A DNA stretch of 10,269 bases from an uncultured Bacteroidota bacterium (lineage in GTDB: Bacteria; Bacteroidota; Bacteroidia; Chitinophagales; S012-47), in NCBI GenBank assembly GCA_913062655.1, contig CAJXXO010000072.1, positions 1 through 10,269 of the forward strand, read 5' to 3'. Every line of letters begins with the position of its first letter. The stretch's first letter is position 1. Below, in pieces: positions 1 through 6,677 of the stretch. A model generated the notes under the pieces. The model did no database searches. It was not told the origin of the DNA and was given only the letters and a program-made list of their open reading frames with translations. Both the position numbers and the translations under genes were made by a program.

Positions 1-1227
1 TCCTCTTCCATTAGTCCCGATGGAAAAACATTGTTTTTCCCAGCCGATTATGGCGGAAACGGCCAAAGAGGCTGGGACCTGTACGAGTCGTCATTGACGT
101 CAAAAGGATGGACACAGCCCGAAATTCTACCGGTACCGGTCAACACCCTGGCTTACGAATCGCAGCCCAGCATTACGGCAGATGGCCAGACCCTCTATTT
201 TGTAAGCCGGAGAAAGGGCGGCCAGGGCGGTAAGGATATTTGGGTAACGCATTTGCAGGAAGACTGTACCTGGGGTGAACCGGTCAACCTCGGTCCAACC
301 ATCAATACCTTTGCCGATGAAGAGGTCCCCTATATCCACGCTGATGGAAACACCCTCTACTTTGGCTCCAGCGGCCACGTGGGTATGGGGGGTAGCGACC
401 TCTATTTGTCGCGCAAATTACCTGACGGTTCCTGGAGTGAACCGGTCAACCTGGGCTATCCAATCAATACCAAAGCCAATGAAGGCAGTCTCTACGTTAC
501 CCCAGACGGTGCAACCGGGTACTACACGAGCGATCAGATGGGTGGTTTCGGTGGGTTTGACTTGTACACATTCCAATTGCATGAAGCCATTCAGCCAAAC
601 CGGGTAACATGGGTCGATATACGTATCATTGATGCGGTAACCAAAGCCCAACTGGAAGCCGATTTCACCCTGTACGACCTGAACGACACCGCTTTGGTAG
701 CCAACTCTGGTTGCCAGGCCTATTTGAAAGATCGCTTTTTGATCTGTCTGCCTGCCGGTATTGATTATGCACTAAATATTGAGCGGCCGGGCTACCTCTT
801 CCACAGTGAGCGCTTTTCATTGCGTGCGCGGGACAATTTTAAGCCGGTGAAAAAGATCATTGAATTGCAGCCGATTGCTAGTGGTGCTGTATTGGTGCTG
901 AACAATATTCTCTTTGAAACCGATAAGGCGCAGCTCCTTCCGGCCTCCAGGATTGAACTCAACAAGGTGGTGGAGTTACTAATGCTCAATCCAGCTATGA
1001 CCATTGAGGTGGGAGGGCACACAGATAATACCGGGTCGTCCACCTACAACCTTGCTTTGTCGCAAAAGCGTGCAGATGCTGTAGCCGATTATCTATTGTC
1101 TAAAGGAGTAGCAGCCGACAGAATAAGCACCAAAGGGTATGGCGATACGGCACCCATTGCCACTAACGATACAGAAGAGGGCAAGGCACAGAACCGCAGA
1201 ACGGAGATTAAAATACTGAGACCATGA
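1..1227 (+). CDS. PD40-repeat / OmpA-family outer-membrane protein, 5' end missing
   Basis: The reading frame is open from base 1, so the true start lies outside the window; 408 residues are visible. Residues 1 to about 195 are PD40-type (WD40-like) propeller repeats of about 54 residues, each with a PDG/ADG-TLYF strand, a GG-D-(L/I) turn and a W-(S/G)EPVNLG-IN segment. Residues about 200-285 look like a small beta-sandwich linker. Residues 295-408 are an OmpA C-terminal domain with ILFETDKA, HTDNTG and a C-terminal QNRRTEI. In this fold an Asp and an Arg bind diaminopimelate of peptidoglycan; D342 and R357 fit by motif and by their 15-residue spacing. The protein probably sits in the outer membrane or periplasm and tethers to the cell wall. 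PD40-OmpA proteins are common in Bacteroidota, some near PorE of the T9SS, but the substrate or partner here cannot be told. The stop overlaps the next start (ATGA). Confidence 0.93.
   Translation, partial: SSSISPDGKTLFFPADYGGNGQRGWDLYESSLTSKGWTQPEILPVPVNTLAYESQPSITADGQTLYFVSRRKGGQGGKDIWVTHLQEDCTWGEPVNLGPTINTFADEEVPYIHADGNTLYFGSSGHVGMGGSDLYLSRKLPDGSWSEPVNLGYPINTKANEGSLYVTPDGATGYYTSDQMGGFGGFDLYTFQLHEAIQPNRVTWVDIRIIDAVTKAQLEADFTLYDLNDTALVANSGCQAYLKDRFLICLPAGIDYALNIERPGYLFHSERFSLRARDNFKPVKKIIELQPIASGAVLVLNNILFETDKAQLLPASRIELNKVVELLMLNPAMTIEVGGHTDNTGSSTYNLALSQKRADAVADYLLSKGVAADRISTKGYGDTAPIATNDTEEGKAQNRRTEIKILRP
276..452 (+). repeat. 15-bp direct repeat marking PD40 repeat period
   Basis: The sequence tgaaccggtcaacct occurs at 276-290 and again at 438-452, exactly 162 bases (54 codons) apart. 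A shorter match, accggtcaac, lies near 135 in the preceding repeat. These encode the EPVNL strand of successive propeller repeats. The identity at DNA level suggests fairly recent repeat duplication or gene conversion within the gene; strong codon constraint could also explain it. Confidence 0.7.
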
Positions 1228-1604
1228 CACATTCGGAAGAGGTGCTGGATAGCCCTCACCTACCCGCAGAAGACACCTATGCGCTGATTGGTTGGTGGGA
1301 GAAAAAGCGATGGTGGTACAATGTGCTGGTCGGTATTACCGGGTTGATGGTATTGGCCATAAGTGGTGTATGGACAAGGTTAGCCACTTTCGAATGGATT
1401 GGCATAGTTGTGTATGGACTATTCGCCAATGTGGGATATACGTTGGGATGGGCTGCTCACTTTTTATTTCGTCATTTCTTTGACCTGACCGTAATTGCCC
1501 AGTATCGACAGCCATTGTATTTCATAGGTACAGTAGGTTCCATTTTACTTACCTACTGGTTGGCCCGTTGGTATGTATTCAACTGGCTCTTTGGTGCGCT
1601 ATAA
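1224..1604 (+). CDS. Small integral membrane protein, function unknown
   Basis: This 126-residue protein matches no family I recognise. An acidic N-terminal tail (residues 1-20) is followed by an aromatic and basic stretch (WWEKKRWWY, 24-32) and three predicted membrane helices at about 33-50, 57-80 and 97-118. Aromatic residues are abundant at the helix ends. The start codon overlaps the stop of the upstream PD40/OmpA gene as ATGA. This indicates translational coupling and probably co-expression, perhaps joint function in the envelope. The alternative reading frame over 1292-1483 lacks comparable features and was rejected. That it is a real gene is fairly sure; its role is unknown. Confidence 0.75.
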   Translation: MTHSEEVLDSPHLPAEDTYALIGWWEKKRWWYNVLVGITGLMVLAISGVWTRLATFEWIGIVVYGLFANVGYTLGWAAHFLFRHFFDLTVIAQYRQPLYFIGTVGSILLTYWLARWYVFNWLFGAL

Positions 1605-1610
1605 AGAACA

Positions 1611-1638
1611 AAACCGCACCCCTTTCGAGATGCGGTTT
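1611..1638. terminator. Hairpin between convergent genes
   Basis: AAACCGCA at 1611-1618 pairs perfectly with TGCGGTTT at 1631-1638 around a 12-base loop. It sits between the convergent membrane-protein gene (stop 1604) and the lipoprotein gene (stop 1659). Read on the minus strand the stem is followed by a T-rich stretch (TTTTGTTCTTTA), so it suits the lipoprotein transcript better. On the plus strand only TTT follows the stem. It may work in both directions. Confidence 0.65.
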
Positions 1639-1658
1639 CGTATGCTGAGAGACAACTG

Positions 1659-2342
1659 TTACCGTGGTCGTATGCTTGAAAAGCAATCCTTGAAGGTGGC
1701 CCACTGTGCGGGGGTCAATGTGCCATGCAAGGCACGAAGATAACGGTGATAACAGTGTCGTAATTGTGCCAGGTGTCTCCGTTTTACCGGGTTATTTCTC
1801 AATTCAATGCGGGTTTGGATAGTCAGCTTGCGCAGCTCTCGTTGTAATGCAGCGCGTGTCAGGTTACCATTTTGATATCGCTTTATCAATGCCTTGCGCT
1901 CCAAATTGGCGCCACTAATAATCGTCCGGTTGATCTGGCGAATTTCATGGATGGTGAAACGCTTACAAAGGATGAATCGCTTGGTAGCCCCTTTGATGGA
2001 GTCTTTCTGTGCTTGCGTCAGTTGGATACTGTCCAGACAATTCCAAATGGTGTGTCGCTGCCCGGTGGAGTCGAGAAAGATAAAACGGCCTTCGGGCAAT
2101 TCTTCCGGGGCACCATCGATCAGGATGGCCAATTCTTCCGTTTCAGTCGCTTCTTGTAGCACCGGATCGAGCAATAATTCGGCCTCTACATAGGGCATTT
2201 TGTTGAGGGTCTCCTCACTGAGTTCGGCTTGTGTTTCTGCTTGGAGTTCTTCCGTTACCGTTCCTTTTTCACAAGCCGTCAAGAAGAGTAGCAATGAACC
2301 TATGGTCAACGTTAGGGTGGGTCGCCAAAATAGTGTGTTCAT
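1659..2342 (-). CDS. Lipoprotein with two LTxxQ motifs, Spy/CpxP-like
   Basis: The ATG at 2342 gives 227 residues and places a lipoprotein signal directly at the N-terminus (hydrophobic core, lipobox LTAC, Cys24). A longer TTG start at 2432 falls inside the tRNA terminator and was rejected. Residues 25-84 carry 18 acidic and 2 basic residues; residues 120-227 carry 25 Lys/Arg and 5 acidic. The C-terminal half looks helical and contains LTQAQ (108-112) and LTPAQ (209-213), the motif that names the LTxxQ family of Spy/CpxP periplasmic chaperones. Four cysteines (102, 126, 197, 220) could form disulfides in the periplasm. Assignment to Spy/CpxP rests on motif and helical character only; the motif spacing of about 100 residues is wider than I would expect. 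It is likely anchored in the inner or outer membrane and exposed to the periplasm. A single-gene transcript ending at the hairpin at 1611-1638 is likely. Confidence 0.82.
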   Translation of the reverse strand: MNTLFWRPTLTLTIGSLLLFLTACEKGTVTEELQAETQAELSEETLNKMPYVEAELLLDPVLQEATETEELAILIDGAPEELPEGRFIFLDSTGQRHTIWNCLDSIQLTQAQKDSIKGATKRFILCKRFTIHEIRQINRTIISGANLERKALIKRYQNGNLTRAALQRELRKLTIQTRIELRNNPVKRRHLAQLRHCYHRYLRALHGTLTPAQWATFKDCFSSIRPR

Positions 2343-2424
2343 TTGTACATGGATTAGTGATAAAATGATGTGCGTGTCATCACCATAGATGGCCAATGGG
2401 GCAAGAGGTTTAATGGAACCGGGA

Positions 2425-2463
2425 AAAAACAAAAAAAGGCGACACGCTTTTGCATGTCGCCTT
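2425..2463 (-). terminator. Rho-independent terminator of tRNA-Leu
   Basis: On the minus strand a 12-pair stem (bases 2463-2452 with 2447-2436) closes an AAAA loop and is followed by seven T, then GTTTTTT. At 2454/2445 the minus-strand RNA has a G-U pair, while the plus-strand RNA would have a C-A mismatch, so the structure favours minus-strand transcription. It begins one base after the mature tRNA 3' end, which suits termination of a monocistronic tRNA transcript. Confidence 0.88.
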
Positions 2464-2464
2464 G

Positions 2465-2548
2465 TACCCGGGGCGGGAATCGAACCCGCACTCTGTTGCC
2501 AGAACTGGATTTTGAATCCAGCGCGTCTACCAGTTCCGCCACCCGGGC
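2465..2548 (-). tRNA. tRNA-Leu (anticodon CAA)
   Basis: The 84-base RNA folds as a class II tRNA. The acceptor GCCCGGG pairs with CCCGGGT (one G-U pair at position 1-72), with discriminator A. The anticodon stem CTGGA/TCCAG encloses TTCAAAA, so the anticodon is CAA, reading UUG. The variable arm TCTG-GCAA-CAGA is long, as expected for leucine. The T arm is GCGGG-TTCGATT-CCCGC. CCA is not encoded (the next bases are CAA), so it must be added after transcription. No direct repeat or integrase that would mark an integration site is visible beside it. Confidence 0.97.
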
Positions 2549-2573
2549 GTCACCATCCGTAATGAACGGGCTG

Positions 2574-2581
2574 CAAATTTA
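2574..2581 (-). promoter_or_regulatory. Candidate -7 box for tRNA-Leu
   Basis: The minus strand reads TAAATTTG, an exact match to the Bacteroidota -7 consensus TAnnTTTG. It lies about 25 bases upstream of the mature tRNA 5' end and overlaps the stop codon of the HscB-like gene. No convincing -33 TTTG lies at the usual distance, so read-through from the gene upstream is an alternative. Confidence 0.4.
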
Positions 2582-3061
2582 ATCGATTTTAGAGAATAAG
2601 TACTGTCTCGTAAGGAAATATTCTGCTATCGCTTTCCACAGTTGTGGAGTACGGACCCCCTTATCGTGATCTTCCAGTAAGGGATAGACTTTATCATCCA
2701 ATTCATTTACCCAGGCATCAATTACATCTTCTAATTCTTCCTCTGCTACACCTTTGACTTTATTGTCCCATTTTTCTAAAAACTGATACCGACTGGCATC
2801 GAGCGGCTCATCCCAGTCCTCTGCCAGGGCATCATTCAGTAGGAGGATGTGCTCCATGCGATAGTCATAATCGGTCACTGTTTCATAGGCCTCCTGATTG
2901 TAGCTGGCCTTATCGAAGTTTTCTATCTGCTCTTCGGGATCTTCCATATTGTGAAAATCAGGTTGCAGGCGTGTGTCTTCCAGCATGAATTTGTCCCGAA
3001 TGCGGCCTTCGTCCGGAAAGAATCGGACGGGTACTCCAAAGTAAGCGAAATAATTGTCCAT
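2579..3061 (-). CDS. HscB-like Fe-S co-chaperone with degenerate J domain
   Basis: The 160 residues follow the HscB plan. The N-terminus MDNYFAYFGVPVRF matches the start of HscB (in E. coli MDYFTLFGLP). A helix II region is at about 17-28 and the J-domain loop at 33-35. Helix III (YNQEAYETV, 53-62) leads into the typical HscB junction YRMEHILLL (67-75), followed by an acidic helical C-terminal domain (about 88-158) of the type that holds the scaffold IscU. HscB normally delivers IscU to an Hsp70 (HscA or DnaK) and triggers ATP hydrolysis through an invariant HPD. Here the tripeptide is QPD, with CAA encoding Gln33. In other J proteins His-to-Gln at this position abolishes Hsp70 stimulation, so this member may bind clients without driving the ATPase. 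No iscS, iscU, hscA or fdx is nearby. The start lies 7 bases after the stop of the exported-protein gene, so the two are probably co-transcribed. Confidence 0.8.
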   Translation of the reverse strand: MDNYFAYFGVPVRFFPDEGRIRDKFMLEDTRLQPDFHNMEDPEEQIENFDKASYNQEAYETVTDYDYRMEHILLLNDALAEDWDEPLDASRYQFLEKWDNKVKGVAEEELEDVIDAWVNELDDKVYPLLEDHDKGVRTPQLWKAIAEYFLTRQYLFSKID

Positions 3062-3068
3062 GACTGAT

Positions 3069-3878
3069 TTACGGTGTCGATGCTACGCCACCTGGTTTAG
3101 GTAATTGTTCAGCGATGAAATTAGCGATAGGAATGCAATTTTCATCAATAATATCTTGGGTCTTCATGGCTCGTGTGTCGGTCGTCATAGTTACGGCATT
3201 GCCATACAGCCACTGACCATCCTTATCATACAAGGTAAAATGTACCCGCACCGATCGTTCAAAGTTATCTACTGCCCTATCAAGACAGTGCTCGTAATTG
3301 GTAATGAGCTCAAATTGGTTGACAAACAGGAAATACTCGGTTCCATATTGCTCATACAGGTAGTGCAACATTTCAGGCTGTCGTACATGTGCATGCATAT
3401 ATTGCTTTTCGGGGTTGGTGAAGTTGAGCCCCAAATCTCTGCCCTCCTCCTGCTCCACCTCTTTATCCGGCAGGTTGAGCCATTTCTTCACCTTGTCACG
3501 AACTGTTTCTTCACCTTGTTCCGGATCCTGTTCCTGTAGCAAGGGCACGTTGGGCGGCTGCATCCGGTAAGATACGCCACTGTAAATCTGTGCCAGCATA
3601 TCTTCATCGTCCAACTGGTCGCGCGTAACGAGCAGACTACGCGAGTGCATACCCACATGCCGGAAGATGCGAGTTTGCAAGCTAAGCTGCAAGCCACTCC
3701 TGAAACGATCACGAACTTCAGGTATAGATACCTCATTCCGCTCAGCCAATTGCTGATCTGCATCCGAAAAATAATAGTCAGGATTGTAGGGGATGACCAG
3801 GATGCTGGCATTTGCAGGGTCTTGCCCCACAGTCTGCAAGCAGAAACACATCATCAGCAAGAAATAGCAATAGCGCAT
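3069..3878 (-). CDS. Exported protein of unknown function
   Basis: I do not recognise this 269-residue protein. Residues 1-19 form a signal peptide (MRY, a hydrophobic core, then LQTVGQ), so the product is periplasmic or outer-membrane associated. The mature part begins with a strand, ASILVIPYNPDYYFSDAD (24-41), followed by helical segments. A charged, Gln/Glu-rich linker covers about 113-147, and a second alpha/beta region about 160-260. There the pattern YGTEYFLFVNQFEL...VRVHFTLYDKDGQWLYGNAVT (178-230) resembles the strands of periplasmic lipoproteins that build a small alpha/beta domain with a C-terminal helix. Two cysteines (198, 248) could form a disulfide. Downstream, 7 bases away, is the HscB-like gene. 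A TATTTTCG box at 3947-3954 on the minus strand could be its promoter, but no -33 TTG accompanies it. Confidence 0.8.
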   Translation of the reverse strand: MRYCYFLLMMCFCLQTVGQDPANASILVIPYNPDYYFSDADQQLAERNEVSIPEVRDRFRSGLQLSLQTRIFRHVGMHSRSLLVTRDQLDDEDMLAQIYSGVSYRMQPPNVPLLQEQDPEQGEETVRDKVKKWLNLPDKEVEQEEGRDLGLNFTNPEKQYMHAHVRQPEMLHYLYEQYGTEYFLFVNQFELITNYEHCLDRAVDNFERSVRVHFTLYDKDGQWLYGNAVTMTTDTRAMKTQDIIDENCIPIANFIAEQLPKPGGVASTP

Positions 3879-3978
3879 AGTAAGAGGTTATCGGGTTGCA
3901 CTAAAGTTCTTGCTATTTAGGGCTTCAGAATAGTTGTCCTTTTCCACGAAAATATTGGGTAACGTAAAAAAGTGGACA

Positions 3979-5304
3979 CTACCGGAAGAGTCGGATTACG
4001 TCATTGGCATTGGCAAAGACCAGTAAGCCAAGTAAAAGTACCATACCAACCATTTGAGCGTATTCCAATACCTTTTGTGGCGGCTGTTTACCGGTAAACA
4101 TTTCCCACAACAGGAACATCACATGCCCTCCATCGAGGGCAGGTATGGGCAGTAGATTCATAAAGGCCAGCACGATACTCAACCAAGCCGTCATAGTCCA
4201 GAAGCGATGCCAATCCCAGGTCGGTGAAAAGATGCTCCCTATAGTAATGAATCCACCTACGCTCTCGGAGGCCTTAATTTCACTACTGGTAAAAATGAGA
4301 CGTATCTGTTTGACGTAGTCGGCAAAGGTGGCATAGGCTCTCTCCATGCCTGCGGGAATAGCCTCCAGCATCGAATAGCGAATGGTATCCAGTTCCAGAA
4401 AATGGCCAGGTGTGTAGGGCTGAAACCCAAAAATACCATCTTCCGGTACCGTGCCGGAAAGCTGCAGGGTATCACTATCGCGCAGGATGGTCAATGTCGA
4501 TTCCTCTCCTTTGTGCTCACGCTTTAATTGGTCAAAGTCCTGGTAATAGTAGGCCGGCTCATTGTTGAAGGCCAGAATCTGATCTTCGGCCTGCAAGCCC
4601 ATTTTATCCGCTTCGCTATCATCCTGTATCTCTTGCACTTTTACCGGAAACCTAGGCGACATAATGCCGCGCGCCCGCTGTTCTACCATTTGAGCAATCG
4701 TACCAGTTGGAATGTCGAGTGTTTGCTCCTGCCCATCACGAATGATACTCAGTGTCTTCGCTTCATTAATCAGGATTTCATAGGGAATCTTATCAAAGTT
4801 TTCAACTTCCTCTCCATCAACACCAAAGACAATATCGCCATCTTGTAAGCCAATATGCTGCCCTATGCTGTCCACCTTTATACCGTAGATCGCATTCTTG
4901 GCGGGCAAGTAGGTCTCGCCCCACCACCACAGTACACCGGCAAAGATGATCACACCAAGAATGGCATTTACCGTTACCCCTCCGATCATGATGATCAAGC
5001 GCTGCCAGGCCGGCTTGGAGCGAAACTCCCATGGTTCGGGGTCTTTGGCCATCTGCTCCTTGTCCATGCTCTCATCGATCATCCCGGCAATCTTCACATA
5101 GCCGCCAAGCGGCAACCATCCTATACCGTACTCTGTCTCTCCGATCTGCTTTCTAAAAAGGGAAAAGCCAGGATTGAAAAAAAGATAGAATTTCTCCACT
5201 TTGGTATTGAACCACTTAGCCGGGAGAAAGTGACCCATCTCGTGCAGTACGATCAAAATCGATAGACTGAGAACAAACTGGGCCGCTTGAATTAATACTT
5301 CCAT
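3979..5304 (-). CDS. rseP: RIP zinc metalloprotease, site-2 protease RseP
   Basis: This 441-residue inner-membrane protease cuts substrates inside the membrane. In other bacteria it releases a sigma factor from its anti-sigma factor and clears leftover signal peptides. HEMGH (21-25) in the first membrane helix supplies two zinc ligands and the catalytic Glu22. The motif NLLPIPALDGGH (383-394) supplies the third ligand, Asp391. A GGVTVN motif (108-113) and membrane helices at about 103-127, 370-390 and 412-432 match the family. Two PDZ domains fall at about 135-195 and 215-285, as expected for the RseP subtype. The length is near that of E. coli RseP (450). The gene lies downstream of dxr in the same direction with a 139-base gap that holds its own candidate promoter. 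The dxr-rseP order is common in Bacteroidota. No anti-sigma factor gene is in the window, so its substrate is unknown. Confidence 0.96.
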   Translation of the reverse strand: MEVLIQAAQFVLSLSILIVLHEMGHFLPAKWFNTKVEKFYLFFNPGFSLFRKQIGETEYGIGWLPLGGYVKIAGMIDESMDKEQMAKDPEPWEFRSKPAWQRLIIMIGGVTVNAILGVIIFAGVLWWWGETYLPAKNAIYGIKVDSIGQHIGLQDGDIVFGVDGEEVENFDKIPYEILINEAKTLSIIRDGQEQTLDIPTGTIAQMVEQRARGIMSPRFPVKVQEIQDDSEADKMGLQAEDQILAFNNEPAYYYQDFDQLKREHKGEESTLTILRDSDTLQLSGTVPEDGIFGFQPYTPGHFLELDTIRYSMLEAIPAGMERAYATFADYVKQIRLIFTSSEIKASESVGGFITIGSIFSPTWDWHRFWTMTAWLSIVLAFMNLLPIPALDGGHVMFLLWEMFTGKQPPQKVLEYAQMVGMVLLLGLLVFANANDVIRLFR

Positions 5305-5327
5305 TAGGATACTGCTTTATCGCGAGG

Positions 5328-5357
5328 CGAAAATAAGGGATTAGTCACTATGACAAC
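5328..5357 (-). promoter_or_regulatory. Candidate rseP promoter
   Basis: On the minus strand GTTG (5357-5354), an 18-base spacer and TATTTTCG (5335-5328) resemble the Bacteroidota promoter TTTG-N~19-TAnnTTTG; the -7 box has one mismatch. The predicted transcript start is about 15-20 bases ahead of the ATG at 5304. This would let rseP be expressed separately from dxr. The assignment is by inspection only. Confidence 0.5.
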
Positions 5358-5443
5358 CTTTAAATAATGCAAACACCCATTTGTACGATTCCATTCGCCA
5401 ATTATTGGATGATGACAAATAAAAAAATACTAGCCCGTAAAGT

Positions 5444-6616
5444 TCACGAGAGAATACCGATCGCTTCGGTGGCATACCGTCTGGCCTCCGCATCAGTAGC
5501 CAGGTAATCTTCCAGCGTGGGCTGTTGCACAAATGCTGTCTTTTGCATTGCCTGCTCAATGACATCGCTAATGCCCAGGAATGACACCTCATCGCGCAAG
5601 AAAGCGGCCACGGCAATCTCATTAGCTGCATTTAGGCTACAGGCTTGATTTCCTCCTTTGTCGAGCGCTACGAAGGCAAAGTCGAGATTGCGGAAGGTTT
5701 GTCTATCCGGTTGCTCGAAGGTCAGTTGCGGATAATCCAGGAAGTTGAATCGTGGAAAGTCACTTTTCATCCGGTGCGGGTAGCCCAGTGCAAACTGGAT
5801 GGGCACACGCATATCCGGTAAGCCCATTTGCGCTTTCATGCTGCTGTCTTCAAACTGCACAATAGAATGAATGATCGACTGCGGGTGGACGATCACATCG
5901 ATCTGCTCTGTTCGCAGGTTGAAGAGCCACTTCGCTTCAATCACCTCCAGACCTTTGTTCATCAGCGTGGCTGAGTCGATGGTGATCTTGGCGCCCATCT
6001 CCCAATTGGGATGCTTAAGCGCCTGTGCTTTGGTCACATGCGCCAGCTCTTCGCGGGTTCTTCCTCGAAAGGGACCACCAGAGGCGGTTAGGTAGATCTT
6101 TTCGATAGGATTGTGAAACTCGCCTACCAGGCACTGAAAGATGGCTGAGTGCTCACTATCGACCGGGTAAATATTGACCCCATGCTCCTGTGCCAACATC
6201 GTAATGATATCACCCGCCACCACAAGCGTTTCTTTATTGGCCAGGGCAATATGCTTGCCGGCTTCTATCGCTTTAATGGTTGACTTCAAACCGGCAAAAC
6301 CCACGATGGCAGTGAGCACTATATCAATGGGGTCCATCTGTACGACCTGCTCTAATGCTTCCGGACCGGCATAGACCTTAATGTCATGCGGGTCGAGGGC
6401 GTCACGAACATAATCCCACTTACTATCGTCACATATTACTACCGCATTGGGCTGGAAAGCCTTTGCCTGTTCGATCAGCAGGTCGGCATTGCCGTTGGCA
6501 CTCAGCACCTCTATGCTAAAATCGTCTCTATGCTGCGCCACCACCTCCAGGGCTTGGGTACCAATACTCCCGGTGGAGCCTAGTATAGCGATATGTTTCG
6601 GGGACGATTGTTCCAT
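5444..6616 (-). CDS. dxr: 1-deoxy-D-xylulose 5-phosphate reductoisomerase
   Basis: Dxr (IspC) rearranges and reduces 1-deoxyxylulose 5-phosphate to 2-C-methylerythritol 4-phosphate with NADPH, the committed step of the MEP isoprenoid pathway in the cytoplasm, and is the target of fosmidomycin. The 390 residues carry the NADPH loop GSTGSIG (13-19), the ALANKE motif (124-129), the metal ligands Asp153 and Glu155 in VDSEH, the ASGGPFR loop (178-184), the flexible-loop Trp205 in HPNWEMG, and KGLE (221-224) with Lys221 for substrate and Glu224 as third metal ligand. These correspond to D150, E152, W212, K228 and E231 of E. coli. ATG 6616 is chosen because the enzyme normally starts a few residues before the nucleotide loop; a TTG at 6643 would add nine unneeded residues. 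Only 61 bases separate it from the PNGase-like gene. A weak GACTTTTG box lies at 6646-6653 on the minus strand. Confidence 0.98.
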   Translation of the reverse strand: MEQSSPKHIAILGSTGSIGTQALEVVAQHRDDFSIEVLSANGNADLLIEQAKAFQPNAVVICDDSKWDYVRDALDPHDIKVYAGPEALEQVVQMDPIDIVLTAIVGFAGLKSTIKAIEAGKHIALANKETLVVAGDIITMLAQEHGVNIYPVDSEHSAIFQCLVGEFHNPIEKIYLTASGGPFRGRTREELAHVTKAQALKHPNWEMGAKITIDSATLMNKGLEVIEAKWLFNLRTEQIDVIVHPQSIIHSIVQFEDSSMKAQMGLPDMRVPIQFALGYPHRMKSDFPRFNFLDYPQLTFEQPDRQTFRNLDFAFVALDKGGNQACSLNAANEIAVAAFLRDEVSFLGISDVIEQAMQKTAFVQQPTLEDYLATDAEARRYATEAIGILS

Positions 6617-6677
6617 GCGTGTCAATTTCCGATGTGCGTACAATGCAAAAGTCGGAAAAAGGTTGCCCTCCCCTAAT

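Noticed and set aside
2343..2432. N-terminal extension of the lipoprotein from a TTG at 2432
   Set aside because: The extension runs through the T-tract of the tRNA terminator, has no signal-like sequence, and would bury the lipoprotein signal inside the protein.
2354..2542. Open frame across the tRNA-Leu
   Set aside because: It reads through the mature tRNA and its terminator on the same strand; the RNA structure explains this sequence fully.
2465..2548. tRNA-Leu as an integration site for a mobile element
   Set aside because: No integrase gene and no repeated copy of the tRNA 3' end is visible in the window.
3488..3811. Minus-strand 107-residue open frame inside the exported-protein gene
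   Set aside because: It is an out-of-frame reading of a gene that has a signal peptide and coherent composition in its main frame.
3962..3980. Terminator after rseP (AGTG-TC-CACT followed by TTTTTT on the minus strand)
   Set aside because: Four pairs with a two-base loop cannot form a stable hairpin despite the T-run, so no terminator is called.
5398..5408. Palindrome CCAATTATTGG between dxr and rseP as an operator or terminator
   Set aside because: Five pairs around one base, AT-rich and unrepeated; chance is likely and the hairpin loop is too small.
6617..6643. Nine-residue longer start of Dxr at TTG 6643
   Set aside because: The family starts shortly before the nucleotide-binding loop and an ATG is available at 6616.
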